NCBI GenBank assembly: GCA_015904055.1
Contig: JABMDE010000093.1
Coordinates: 50,697-56,438, forward strand
Source: Nitrospira sp.
GTDB taxonomy: Bacteria; Nitrospirota; Nitrospiria; Nitrospirales; Nitrospiraceae
Direction of reading: 5' to 3'
Length of the DNA: 5,742 nucleotides
Position numbers and translations under genes: made by a program
In this document: positions 1-5,543 of the stretch, in pieces
How the letters are laid out: every line of letters begins with the position of its first letter
How positions within the stretch are numbered: position 1 is the first letter of the stretch
Notes under the pieces: generated by a model
Seen by the model: the letters and a program-made list of their open reading frames with translations, nothing else
The model's database searches: none
Told to the model about the DNA's origin: nothing

Positions 1-997
1 CCGTCACCCAAATGTAAAAGGCTGCAGGTGGCGCATCCACTTCCAACCCCAGTTTCTTGAGCCCCGGGATGATCGTATCGCGGCGTTCCTGATAGATCTT
101 CCGAATGCCGTCGGTCACTGAATCGTCCAGCCCCAGCGCCGTGATCCCGGCAGCTTGCACCGCTTCGAACACACCAGAATCCATCTGGCTCTTCACCCTG
201 CCCAACGCGGTCACCACATCCTTGTTGCCGACTACGAACCCGAGGCGCCAACCGGTCATGTTGTAGGTTTTGGAGAGCGAATGGAACTCCACGCCGACAT
301 CCTTGGCCCCCTCCACTTCCATGAAGCTCGCGGGACGCTTCCCGTCGTAGTAAATCTCCGAATAGGCTGCATCGTGGCAAATGATGATCTGATGCTCTTG
401 CGCGAACGCGATCGCCCGCTTGAAGTAGTCCTTGGTCATGATGACCGATGTCGGGTTATTCGGCGAATTCAGCCACATCAGCTTGGCTTTCTTGGCCACC
501 TCTTTGGGAATCGCGTCGAGATCGGGTAAAAACCCGTTGGCCTTCGTCAGAGGCATGATGTGCGACACACCGCCACAGAAACTGGTGCCCACCGGATAGA
601 CCGGATAGCCGGGACTCGGCACCAGCACGACATCGCCGGGGTCAACAAACGCCAGGTGGATATGCCCGATTCCTTCTTTCGACCCGATCAAGGTCAGCAC
701 TTCGTTCGCCGGATCAAGCGTCACATTGAAACGACGCTGGTACCAATCCGCAACGGCTTTCCGAAAGGACAGCATCCCCTCATAGGAAGGATACTGGTGG
801 TGTCTGGCATCCTTAGCCGCATTGGCCAGGCTGTCGATGATCGGCATAGGCGTCGGCAAATCGGGATCGCCGATGCCAAGGTTGATGATGTCCACACCCT
901 TGGCAATCGCAGCCTGCTTCATCTTGTCGATCGCGGCAAACAAATAGGGAGGAAGAGTCTTGATCCTGGTTGCAACTTCTATCGGGAAACCAGCCAT
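1..997 (-). CDS. dapL: LL-diaminopimelate aminotransferase, 3' end cut by window edge
   Basis: This PLP-dependent fold-type I aminotransferase converts tetrahydrodipicolinate to LL-2,6-diaminopimelate with glutamate as amino donor, a one-step route to lysine and peptidoglycan precursors in the cytoplasm. Seen: 332 codons from ATG at 997 with no stop, so the C-terminal part (roughly 50-70 residues for a family near 390-410) lies outside. Motifs in order: substrate-loop GIGDPDLPTP (41-50), SPGYPVYP (128-135), SPNNPT (178-183), cofactor-ring Asp209 in CHDAAY, and the Schiff-base Lys243 in SLSKTYNMTGWRLGF with Arg251. The start is supported by AGGAG at 1012-1008, ten bases upstream. It lies 88 bases downstream of the amidotransferase gene on the same strand and may be co-transcribed, although the gap could hold its own promoter. 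The N-terminal half resembles DapL more than AspC-type aspartate aminotransferases, but a broader aminotransferase role cannot be excluded. Confidence 0.9.
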   Translation of the reverse strand, partial: MAGFPIEVATRIKTLPPYLFAAIDKMKQAAIAKGVDIINLGIGDPDLPTPMPIIDSLANAAKDARHHQYPSYEGMLSFRKAVADWYQRRFNVTLDPANEVLTLIGSKEGIGHIHLAFVDPGDVVLVPSPGYPVYPVGTSFCGGVSHIMPLTKANGFLPDLDAIPKEVAKKAKLMWLNSPNNPTSVIMTKDYFKRAIAFAQEHQIIICHDAAYSEIYYDGKRPASFMEVEGAKDVGVEFHSLSKTYNMTGWRLGFVVGNKDVVTALGRVKSQMDSGVFEAVQAAGITALGLDDSVTDGIRKIYQERRDTIIPGLKKLGLEVDAPPAAFYIWVT

Positions 998-1085
998 GCC
1001 TGCTTTTCTCCTTTGCTTATTGAACAATCGGCCATACGCTATCGGCTCTGCGAGTGCCTAGGCTACTTCAAGAATGAGGCGGTAA

Positions 1086-1772
1086 TCAACGCTTCGGTGT
1101 GAGCAACTGTCCGATCAGCCGATCGGCGACTTGATGGAGCTGCGGAAGATGTGGAAGGGCGACGGTCCTGACCTCCTGCGCAGTGAGGCGTGCTTTCGTG
1201 AGGTCCGGCGCACATTCGCGGCACAATGAGTCGATGCCAGCCTGTTCCATCTCCACATGAAACAAGATCCCATAGGCGCTCGCGCCATAGCGAAAGGCTT
1301 GGAGCGGGGCAATCTGAGACCCGGCCAGTGGCACACACTCATTCGGCAGATCAAAGACCTCCCCGTGCCACTCGAACACATCGAACGTGGCAGGGCATGC
1401 GCCGAATACCGGATCGCGTGTTCCTTCGTCGGTCAACCGAACCGGCGTCATCCCGATTTCCAGCGCGTGGCCCGATCGTACCGTGGCGCCCAGCGCTTTG
1501 GCCATGAACTGGCTCCCCAGACATACCCCGACCACTGGTTGGCCGGCACGCAGCGCAGACCGGATAAAGGCCGTCTCTTCAGCGATCCACGGATCGGGAT
1601 CATTCACCGACATCGGCCCGCCCATCACAATCAGCAAATCGCCCGTGTCTGTCGGTAGTCCGTCCCTTGGAACCAACTGGTGCTCAAGTTGCACCCCGCG
1701 CCTGGCCAGCGCCGCCGCAAATGCACCAGGACCTTCAAAAGGAACATGTTGGAGACAGACAGCCTTTGGCAT
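1086..1772 (-). CDS. Class I glutamine amidotransferase domain protein (GMP synthase-like, stand-alone)
   Basis: This is a 228-residue stand-alone class I (triad) glutamine amidotransferase. Such enzymes hydrolyse glutamine, or gamma-glutamyl compounds, to release ammonia or glutamate. Seen: oxyanion-strand region IVMGGPMSVND (48-58); nucleophile elbow GVCLGSQ with Cys84; EWHGEVFDLP (134-143), typical of the GMP-synthase-like subgroup; and FHVEME with the His172/Glu174 pair completing the triad. No synthetase domain is fused, so the acceptor is unknown. The start at ATG 1772 is preferred because GGGAG sits at 1783-1779, six bases upstream, and the family N-terminus begins here; an in-frame extension to 1841 adds 23 residues that do not look like family sequence. 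It is divergent from the gene at 2013 and reads towards dapL. Possible roles include gamma-glutamyl amine or peptide breakdown. The family assignment is firm; the substrate is not. Confidence 0.88.
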   Translation of the reverse strand: MPKAVCLQHVPFEGPGAFAAALARRGVQLEHQLVPRDGLPTDTGDLLIVMGGPMSVNDPDPWIAEETAFIRSALRAGQPVVGVCLGSQFMAKALGATVRSGHALEIGMTPVRLTDEGTRDPVFGACPATFDVFEWHGEVFDLPNECVPLAGSQIAPLQAFRYGASAYGILFHVEMEQAGIDSLCRECAPDLTKARLTAQEVRTVALPHLPQLHQVADRLIGQLLTPKR

Positions 1773-1976
1773 CCATATCTCCCGAGTACGATTGGACAAC
1801 GATCGGACCTGACCTAGATTTTCTCCGACAAATACATACACCGTCTCTCAAAAGCTCGCAAGCCGTGAATTGGATTCGGAACGGCACCCCCTTCGCTCAT
1901 CACATCGGAACAACCTGATAACTGTGCTCTTGTGCTTATAAGCGGCGAAAACTTTCTGGAATAACTGCATCTGAGT

Positions 1977-2006
1977 CTGGCCGTTCCGCCTACCTTGCGC
2001 TACAAT
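1977..2006 (+). promoter_or_regulatory. Candidate promoter with -10 TACAAT directly in front of the 2013 gene
   Basis: TACAAT at 2001-2006 matches the sigma70 -10 consensus at five of six positions. The best -35 at acceptable spacing is a weak CTGGCC (1977-1982, 18-base spacer). Transcription from this box would begin at about 2012-2014, at the ATG itself, which would make the mRNA leaderless. This agrees with the absence of any Shine-Dalgarno sequence before 2013. The weak -35 keeps confidence low. Confidence 0.35.
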
Positions 2007-2012
2007 TGTCCC

Positions 2013-2927
2013 ATGCGGCACACCATCAAGACCGTTGACGACCTTCGCTGGCTCCTCGCCCACACGGGTGGATTCCGCTCCGGCTACGTCACCGATGTCC
2101 AGATGTCCAAACGTCGCTTGTTCGATGAGACCGTTGACGACCTTCGCTGGCTCCTCGCCCACACGGGTGGATTCCGCTCCGGCTACGTCACCGATGTCCA
2201 GATGTCCAAACGTCGCTTGTTCGATGAGGAAACGGGACGTGAAGTTCCCGCAGGCACCACCGTGTCGGTCACCATTCGCTATCAAGTGCGCGGGTTGGTT
2301 CGGATGGCGAAACTGATGATGACCGGTGTGACAGACTTCTCACTGTTCGAACAGGAAGGCGCAGACTGTTCGTCGCTGGACATCATCCAAGTTGAACACA
2401 GTGCGGACCGGTTCAGATTCTGGTTCGACCCACAGGGAGAACTCTACATCGTCTGTGAGGAAGCGCACCTGGAAGAAGTGTCTGCCCCGATTCTCGGGAC
2501 TTCCCCCGTTGCCGAACTGGCACGCTGGACGTTTCAAGGACAGACCGCCGATGGTCCCACCGTGCAGTGGCTGCTCAATGAGTTGGACGATGCCGGGATG
2601 CCCTGCTCCTGGAAAGCCACCAAGCGGATCGCTGCCGTCCATCCGGCCATTCAATGGGAGGGGGATCTGATTCCTTCAAACACGGTCTCTGCGAGTCGCA
2701 CGAACAGGGTGCATGTGATGGCCTACGGTCCGCTGGATGGACAAGGCTTCGGCCTGATGCTGCGCATCCTTGGCTCGCACGATCGGCAGATCTCCCGTAT
2801 TCTGGAGAATCTTGCCGACCGTATCACGCAACGATTTACCGGCAATTGTCTGGTCGGCACAACGATTATTCCAGGCCACGAATGGGAAACCTGGGTTGCG
2901 CAGGATGGCCGGCCGAAACTAGGGTAA
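2013..2927 (+). CDS. Conserved-looking hypothetical protein with internal 33-residue duplication
   Basis: I do not recognise this 304-residue protein. It looks soluble: no signal peptide, membrane segment or clear enzyme motif. Residues 7-39 and 40-72 are identical copies of a 33-residue block starting TVDDLRWLLAHT, from an exact DNA duplication; without the second copy the protein would be 271 residues. The remainder is acidic and mixed alpha/beta in character, with scattered Cys and Trp (for example CSSLDIIQVEH and GHEWETW near the C-terminus). ATG 2013 is chosen because the first copy follows it by only six residues; a TTG at 1995 in frame is a less likely start. No Shine-Dalgarno sequence precedes 2013, and a -10-like TACAAT lies only six bases upstream, hinting at a leaderless message. 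It is divergent from the amidotransferase and convergent, with a 26-base gap, with the methyltransferase. The sequence is consistent with a real gene; function is unknown. Confidence 0.75.
   Translation: MRHTIKTVDDLRWLLAHTGGFRSGYVTDVQMSKRRLFDETVDDLRWLLAHTGGFRSGYVTDVQMSKRRLFDEETGREVPAGTTVSVTIRYQVRGLVRMAKLMMTGVTDFSLFEQEGADCSSLDIIQVEHSADRFRFWFDPQGELYIVCEEAHLEEVSAPILGTSPVAELARWTFQGQTADGPTVQWLLNELDDAGMPCSWKATKRIAAVHPAIQWEGDLIPSNTVSASRTNRVHVMAYGPLDGQGFGLMLRILGSHDRQISRILENLADRITQRFTGNCLVGTTIIPGHEWETWVAQDGRPKLG
2031..2228 (+). repeat. Exact 99-bp tandem direct duplication, in frame
   Basis: Bases 2031-2129 and 2130-2228 are identical over all 99 positions. Identity extends two bases further left (AG at 2029-2030 and 2128-2129), so the duplication endpoints share a two-base microhomology. 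Because 99 is divisible by three, the reading frame is kept and the protein gains 33 residues. The lack of any mismatch, even at synonymous sites, suggests a very recent event or an assembly error rather than an old domain repeat. Confidence 0.97.
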
Positions 2928-2953
2928 CGCGAGAAAGAGACTGAGGATTCGAG

Positions 2954-3697
2954 TTAACTTGCGGGTTCGTGCGAATAGCGGCTGCGGCCGTTGCCGTTTG
3001 AGTAGGCCGTCGAGCCGTTGCCATTGGGATAGACTGCGGTGCCGTGCCCCGCGCCATTACCGTTCACAAACCCGTGATCGTTCTTTCTGTTCACACATTC
3101 CACTAACGCCCACAGCCGGAGCGGATTGACCTTTTGGTTACGGGCAACGTGTAAAGACGTTCCTTCCAAGACGGTATTGAGCGACAGATCGGTTCGCCAA
3201 CCCAAATGTTTGGTGATCGGAGAGAGTACCTTTTCAACCGCCGCAATCACTTTGTTCCCATTACTGAAGTGGTTCAGCATGATGATGCGGCCACCGGGAC
3301 GGCACACACGGATCATTTCGTTCACGACCTTTCGATAGTCGGGGACTGCCGTCACCACATAGGCCGCAACTACGGTGTCGAAACTGTCGTCCTGGAATTC
3401 CATGGCGCCCGCGTCCATCCGATGAAGCTGGACGTGGTCGAGGCGGTGCGCTTCTGCCTTTTCCTTGGCTTTTGCCAGCATGCCTTCGGAGAAATCGATC
3501 CCGACAATCCGGCAATGGCGTGGATACATGGGAAGCGCGAGGCCGGTCCCCACGCCGACTTCGAGAATGTGTTCATCCGGTTGCACATCCAGATTGCGAA
3601 CGACCGACTCCCGGCCTTCGTGAAACACCTTGCCGAATATCCGATCGTAAAATCCTGCGTAGGATGTGTACACGCGCTCGATTTTGTTGAGATCCAT
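2954..3697 (-). CDS. SAM-dependent methyltransferase, PmtA-like (phosphatidylethanolamine N-methyltransferase type)
   Basis: This is a 247-residue class I methyltransferase. Seen: N-terminal YAGFYDRIFGKVFHEGRE (13-30), a segment typical of Rhodobacter-type PmtA enzymes; motif I EVGVGTGLALPMYP (46-59) binding SAM; acidic loop GIDFSEGML with Asp68 for the ribose; DAGAMEF (95-101); FDTVVAAYVVTAVPD (106-120) as motif II; RPGGRIIMLNHF (133-144) as motif III. In the family such enzymes methylate phosphatidylethanolamine towards phosphatidylcholine at the inner membrane face; that substrate is inferred here, and a UbiE-like substrate is possible. The catalytic core ends near residue 208. Beyond it lies an unusual tail (210-247) with three NGNG blocks. 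ATG 3697 is the start because GGAGG at 3707-3703 sits five bases upstream; the TTG at 3709 is part of this ribosome-binding site. It has its own promoter upstream and converges with the 2013-2927 gene. Confidence 0.85.
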   Translation of the reverse strand: MDLNKIERVYTSYAGFYDRIFGKVFHEGRESVVRNLDVQPDEHILEVGVGTGLALPMYPRHCRIVGIDFSEGMLAKAKEKAEAHRLDHVQLHRMDAGAMEFQDDSFDTVVAAYVVTAVPDYRKVVNEMIRVCRPGGRIIMLNHFSNGNKVIAAVEKVLSPITKHLGWRTDLSLNTVLEGTSLHVARNQKVNPLRLWALVECVNRKNDHGFVNGNGAGHGTAVYPNGNGSTAYSNGNGRSRYSHEPAS

Positions 3698-3828
3698 CCT
3701 GTCCTCCAAACCTCAGACAACTTGCGCCCCGCCTGCCCCGCAATGCAGGAGTTGCAGGCAGCCACATCGACGCGTGTGACAATCTCCAGCCGGAAAAGTG
3801 TTGGCAGTACGAGAGTCCCGCCGAAACC

Positions 3829-3843
3829 GTAAGCGGAGCTTAC
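3829..3843. promoter_or_regulatory. Operator-like palindrome at the methyltransferase transcription start
   Basis: GTAAGC-GGA-GCTTAC is a perfect inverted repeat with six-base arms and a three-base centre. It overlaps the last two bases of the predicted -10 box of the minus-strand promoter and covers the expected start near 3835. That placement suits a repressor binding site. It could also form a small hairpin at the very 5' end of the transcript. No regulator is identified. Confidence 0.4.
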
Positions 3844-3870
3844 TCTAGCCAAGTCCCTGGCATGAGTCAA
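3842..3870 (-). promoter_or_regulatory. Sigma70-type promoter of the methyltransferase gene
   Basis: On the minus strand TTGACT (3870-3865) and TAGAGT (3847-3842) are separated by exactly 17 bases, matching the -35 and -10 consensus at five and four of six positions. Transcription should start near 3835, giving a leader of about 138 bases before ATG 3697. That leader holds an inverted repeat GCCTGC/GCAGGC (3731-3736 and 3754-3759, 17-base loop) of uncertain meaning. No coding feature is supported between 3698 and 3979. Confidence 0.6.
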
Positions 3871-3979
3871 CAGATTCTTGCCCTCACAATAGACCATACG
3901 GAATGATCGCGTGATGCATGAGCGACCGCGCCCGTACCCGCTTGATTCGCGCCAGGCCCCTGTGGGATAGGTACCCGCA

Positions 3980-4594
3980 ATGATACTAGCCGGACTGTTT
4001 GCGGGCGTGCTGTTTATCGGGCTGATCCTGGGCGATTGGTTCTACTTTATCCAGCTGACGCCGGACGCCATAACTCAAGACCGGTGGACAGCACACACCC
4101 TGGTAACCCTGCGTGACCGGTTCACCGCCGACGGAGTGTTGATGCTTCCACATGGGGTGGCCCGGTTCTATCCGGAGCTGTCTCAGATCGCGATTCGCCC
4201 ACAGTATGCGCTCTTTGCCAGCGGGTTTCGCACGGCCTGGCCGATCAAGGGGCTCATTTACCTCTCGACCGACGACCGCGGCCTGGGCGCACTGTGCCTC
4301 AAGCGCATCCCCTGGTCGTCAGCCATCCTCACGCTCATCTGGTTTGCACTGGTATCGATCGGATCACTGGCGTTCGTCGCGACTTATCTAGGGGACGGAG
4401 GATTCGAGTCGTTGCAAGGCCTCCTGCTGGGTGCAGGCCTCACGGCCGGCGCGGTGCTCGTGTTGATCATCGGCCTCGTGACCGTGATCCTGTCCTATCG
4501 TTTGGAAAACAGCCGCCTGACGAAAGTGTACGAGGAACTGCGTGAAGCGCTCGAAGGATCACCCCGCCCGGATTCCCAAACAACTAGGAAGTAA
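3980..4594 (+). CDS. Small membrane protein of unknown function, three predicted helices
   Basis: I do not recognise this 204-residue protein. Three hydrophobic segments are visible: residues 2-25 (uncleaved N-terminal helix, no lipobox), about 113-137 and about 146-173. The region 28-110 between helices one and two is polar, with several Arg and Asp residues and a YLSTDDRGLGALCL stretch, and probably forms a small domain on one side of the membrane. The charged C-terminus (174-204) continues as a short helix, RLTKVYEELREALEG, and ends in a disordered tail. An in-frame TAG at 3968 rules out a longer N-terminus. Only a weak AGG (3969-3971) precedes the ATG, at eight bases, so initiation may be modest. 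Its 3' end overlaps the convergent gene by 11 bases. Family and role are unknown; the membrane character is clear. Confidence 0.75.
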   Translation: MILAGLFAGVLFIGLILGDWFYFIQLTPDAITQDRWTAHTLVTLRDRFTADGVLMLPHGVARFYPELSQIAIRPQYALFASGFRTAWPIKGLIYLSTDDRGLGALCLKRIPWSSAILTLIWFALVSIGSLAFVATYLGDGGFESLQGLLLGAGLTAGAVLVLIIGLVTVILSYRLENSRLTKVYEELREALEGSPRPDSQTTRK

Positions 4595-4928
4595 ACAAAT
4601 GCAGAAAATGATCGTACTCTGCGGGCAGATCCACAGCAGACCGGTCACGCGCCAGCCCGGCAATGATCCCGCGATGTTTTTTGGAAAGACCCGAGGTATG
4701 AAACGCGAGCCGGAATTGTTCCCAACGCGCAACAGGATCGGACATGATTCGGGTTTGTTCTGCCTTGGGCAGAGCGTGCACCGCCGTCGTCAAGGCTCGA
4801 ATGGCCTTCTCCACGCTTTCGTACGGCGGAGCCAGTTTTAGCCGGGCGTAAAAGGTTTCGAGATGAGTGCGAAACTCATCCTGGAGCATGTGGAACTGAT
4901 TCGGCATAGTCGGTGCGTGATCTGACAT
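4584..4928 (-). CDS. Small soluble hypothetical protein
   Basis: I do not recognise this 114-residue protein. It has no signal peptide or membrane helix and looks largely alpha-helical. Features include MLQDEFRTHLETFYARLKLAPP near the start, a central helix VEKAIRALTTAVHAL, a WEQFRLAFH segment and a His-rich aromatic end, EYDHFLHLF. Composition and the good promoter just upstream support a real gene. No Shine-Dalgarno sequence is evident before ATG 4928, and the predicted transcript starts only about seven bases earlier, so translation may be near-leaderless. It ends with TAG at 4586-4584 inside the last codons of the convergent membrane protein gene, and it is divergent from the lipoprotein gene across 63 bases. 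Function is unknown. Confidence 0.65.
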   Translation of the reverse strand: MSDHAPTMPNQFHMLQDEFRTHLETFYARLKLAPPYESVEKAIRALTTAVHALPKAEQTRIMSDPVARWEQFRLAFHTSGLSKKHRGIIAGLARDRSAVDLPAEYDHFLHLFTS

Positions 4929-4956
4929 GACATTCGACCGGATAATACGGTATCAA
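4927..4956 (+). promoter_or_regulatory. Candidate promoter of the lipoprotein gene
   Basis: ATGACA (4927-4932, five of six to the -35 consensus) and TATCAA (4951-4956, four of six to the -10) lie 18 bases apart. Transcription would start near 4963, leaving a leader of about 29 bases with GGAGG at 4982-4986, five bases before ATG 4992. It overlaps the divergent promoter on the other strand. Confidence 0.4.
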
Positions 4957-4971
4957 GAAGGAACGTGACAA
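4942..4971 (-). promoter_or_regulatory. Sigma70-type promoter of the 4584-4928 gene
   Basis: On the minus strand TTGTCA (4971-4966) and TATTAT (4947-4942) are spaced by 18 bases and match the consensus at five of six positions each. The start of transcription is expected near 4935, about seven bases before ATG 4928. The spacing leaves no room for an ordinary ribosome-binding site. It faces and overlaps the plus-strand promoter of the lipoprotein gene. Confidence 0.5.
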
Positions 4972-4991
4972 CTCTCACAATGGAGGAACGC

Positions 4992-5466
4992 ATGAATCGG
5001 ATCTATCGTGGATTACTCGGCGTGTTCGCAGCGGCCGTGTTGGCCGGCTGCTCGTCCTATCATCACCACGGCGCGATGGGAGCCGGGAACAGCGATGCCT
5101 ACTGGCAGAAAGGCCAGCAAGACATGGTCGCGTTGATTGACCGGACAGTGAAGGACCCCGAGAAAGCGAAACTGGTGAACGGATTGGTCACCGACATTAT
5201 CACCGAACTCAAAGCGGCCCGCGAGCAAGAGCGCGCCTACCATCGGCAACTCTATACCCTGAACACCAGCTATACGACGACCCCGGATGAATTCTCCAAG
5301 GTCCTCAATGAATCGGCCCAGCAAGGGACGGTCGGCGAAGATTTTGAGTCTGCGCTTCAAGATGAAAAATCTCATGACCGCCGACGAATGGAAAGCCTTG
5401 TCCGATCAAATGCTGTCCTACAGCGGGCGGTATCAGCATGGCAGCGGAGCGAAGGCAGGATATTAA
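4992..5466 (+). pseudogene. Outer-envelope lipoprotein gene with an apparent one-base frameshift
   Basis: The N-terminus is a lipoprotein signal: MNRIYRGLLG, a hydrophobic core and lipobox VLAGC with Cys20 as the lipidated residue, followed by SSYHHHG, a His cluster. The mature part is polar and helical (KDPEKAKLVNGLVTDIITEL; REQERAYHRQL). The start at 4992 is fixed by GGAGG at 4982-4986. After NESAQQ, coding character moves to the +1 frame: SAKILSLRFKMKNLMTADEW and onward to TAA at 5464-5466. Over the 42 codons before that stop, the new frame has 28 GC-ending codons against 17 in the original frame. Removing one G from GGG (5325-5327) joins the two halves into 157 residues. As written, the original frame continues to TGA 5540 with a tail encoded by a DNA repeat. 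The LMTADEWKAL segment loosely recalls LTxEQ-type periplasmic proteins (Spy/CpxP), but I do not assign a family. A sequencing error is equally possible. Confidence 0.7.
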
Positions 5467-5474
5467 GAAAGGTC

Positions 5475-5543
5475 GAGGCTGAGGTTAAGGCCGAGAGAGG
5501 AGTGTTTTCTTCCTCAACCTTAACCTCAACCTTAACCTGAGCC
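5475..5543. repeat. Imperfect inverted repeat with doubled 3' arm; possible bidirectional terminator
   Basis: The left arm GAGGTTAAGG (5481-5490) pairs perfectly with CCTTAACCTC (5518-5527). It pairs alternatively with a second arm at 5530-5543, where GGCTGAGGTTAAGG (5477-5490) matches 13 of 14 bases. The two right arms arise from a direct 12-base repeat CTCAACCTTAAC at 5513-5524 and 5525-5536. An inner GAGGA/TCCTC pair (5497-5501, 5511-5515) can extend the structure. It begins eight bases after the repaired lipoprotein stop and overlaps the last codons of the minus-strand BNR gene, so it sits at the 3' ends of two convergent genes. There is no U-run directly after the stem on the plus strand, so it is not a standard intrinsic terminator. 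It may be a dispersed intergenic element. Confidence 0.75.

Noticed and set aside
1056..1063. GCCTAGGC palindrome between the amidotransferase gene and dapL
   Set aside because: An eight-base palindrome is expected by chance, and no promoter or terminator accompanies it.
155..1102. Two long plus-strand ORFs opposite dapL
   Set aside because: The minus strand carries a complete set of aminotransferase motifs in one frame, so these are shadows.
1934..1943. Palindrome GCTTATAAGC in the divergent gap as an operator
   Set aside because: It is only ten bases, AT-rich at its centre and not placed on a convincing promoter; likely chance.
1848..2285. Minus-strand ORF of 145 codons with its own repeated block LIEQATFGHLDIGD
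   Set aside because: It is the antisense reading of the 99-base duplication; it has no ribosome-binding site and runs across a divergent intergenic region.
3206..3832. Plus-strand ORF of 208 codons opposite the methyltransferase
   Set aside because: The minus strand shows clear SAM-binding motifs, a ribosome-binding site and a promoter; this is a shadow frame.
3914..3970. Short ORF of 18 codons just before the membrane protein gene, as a possible leader peptide
   Set aside because: It has no ribosome-binding site and no Trp/His/Leu-type run or attenuator structure; chance is the simpler explanation.
3942..3971. TTGATT-18-GATAGG as a promoter for the membrane protein gene
   Set aside because: The -10 matches only three of six positions, and the start would fall at or inside the ATG; too weak to list.
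5467..5540. C-terminal KVEAEVKAERGVFSSSTLTSTLT-like tail as genuine lipoprotein sequence
   Set aside because: It is encoded by the inverted and tandem DNA repeat and is reached only after an apparent frameshift; the +1-frame stop at 5466 is the better end.
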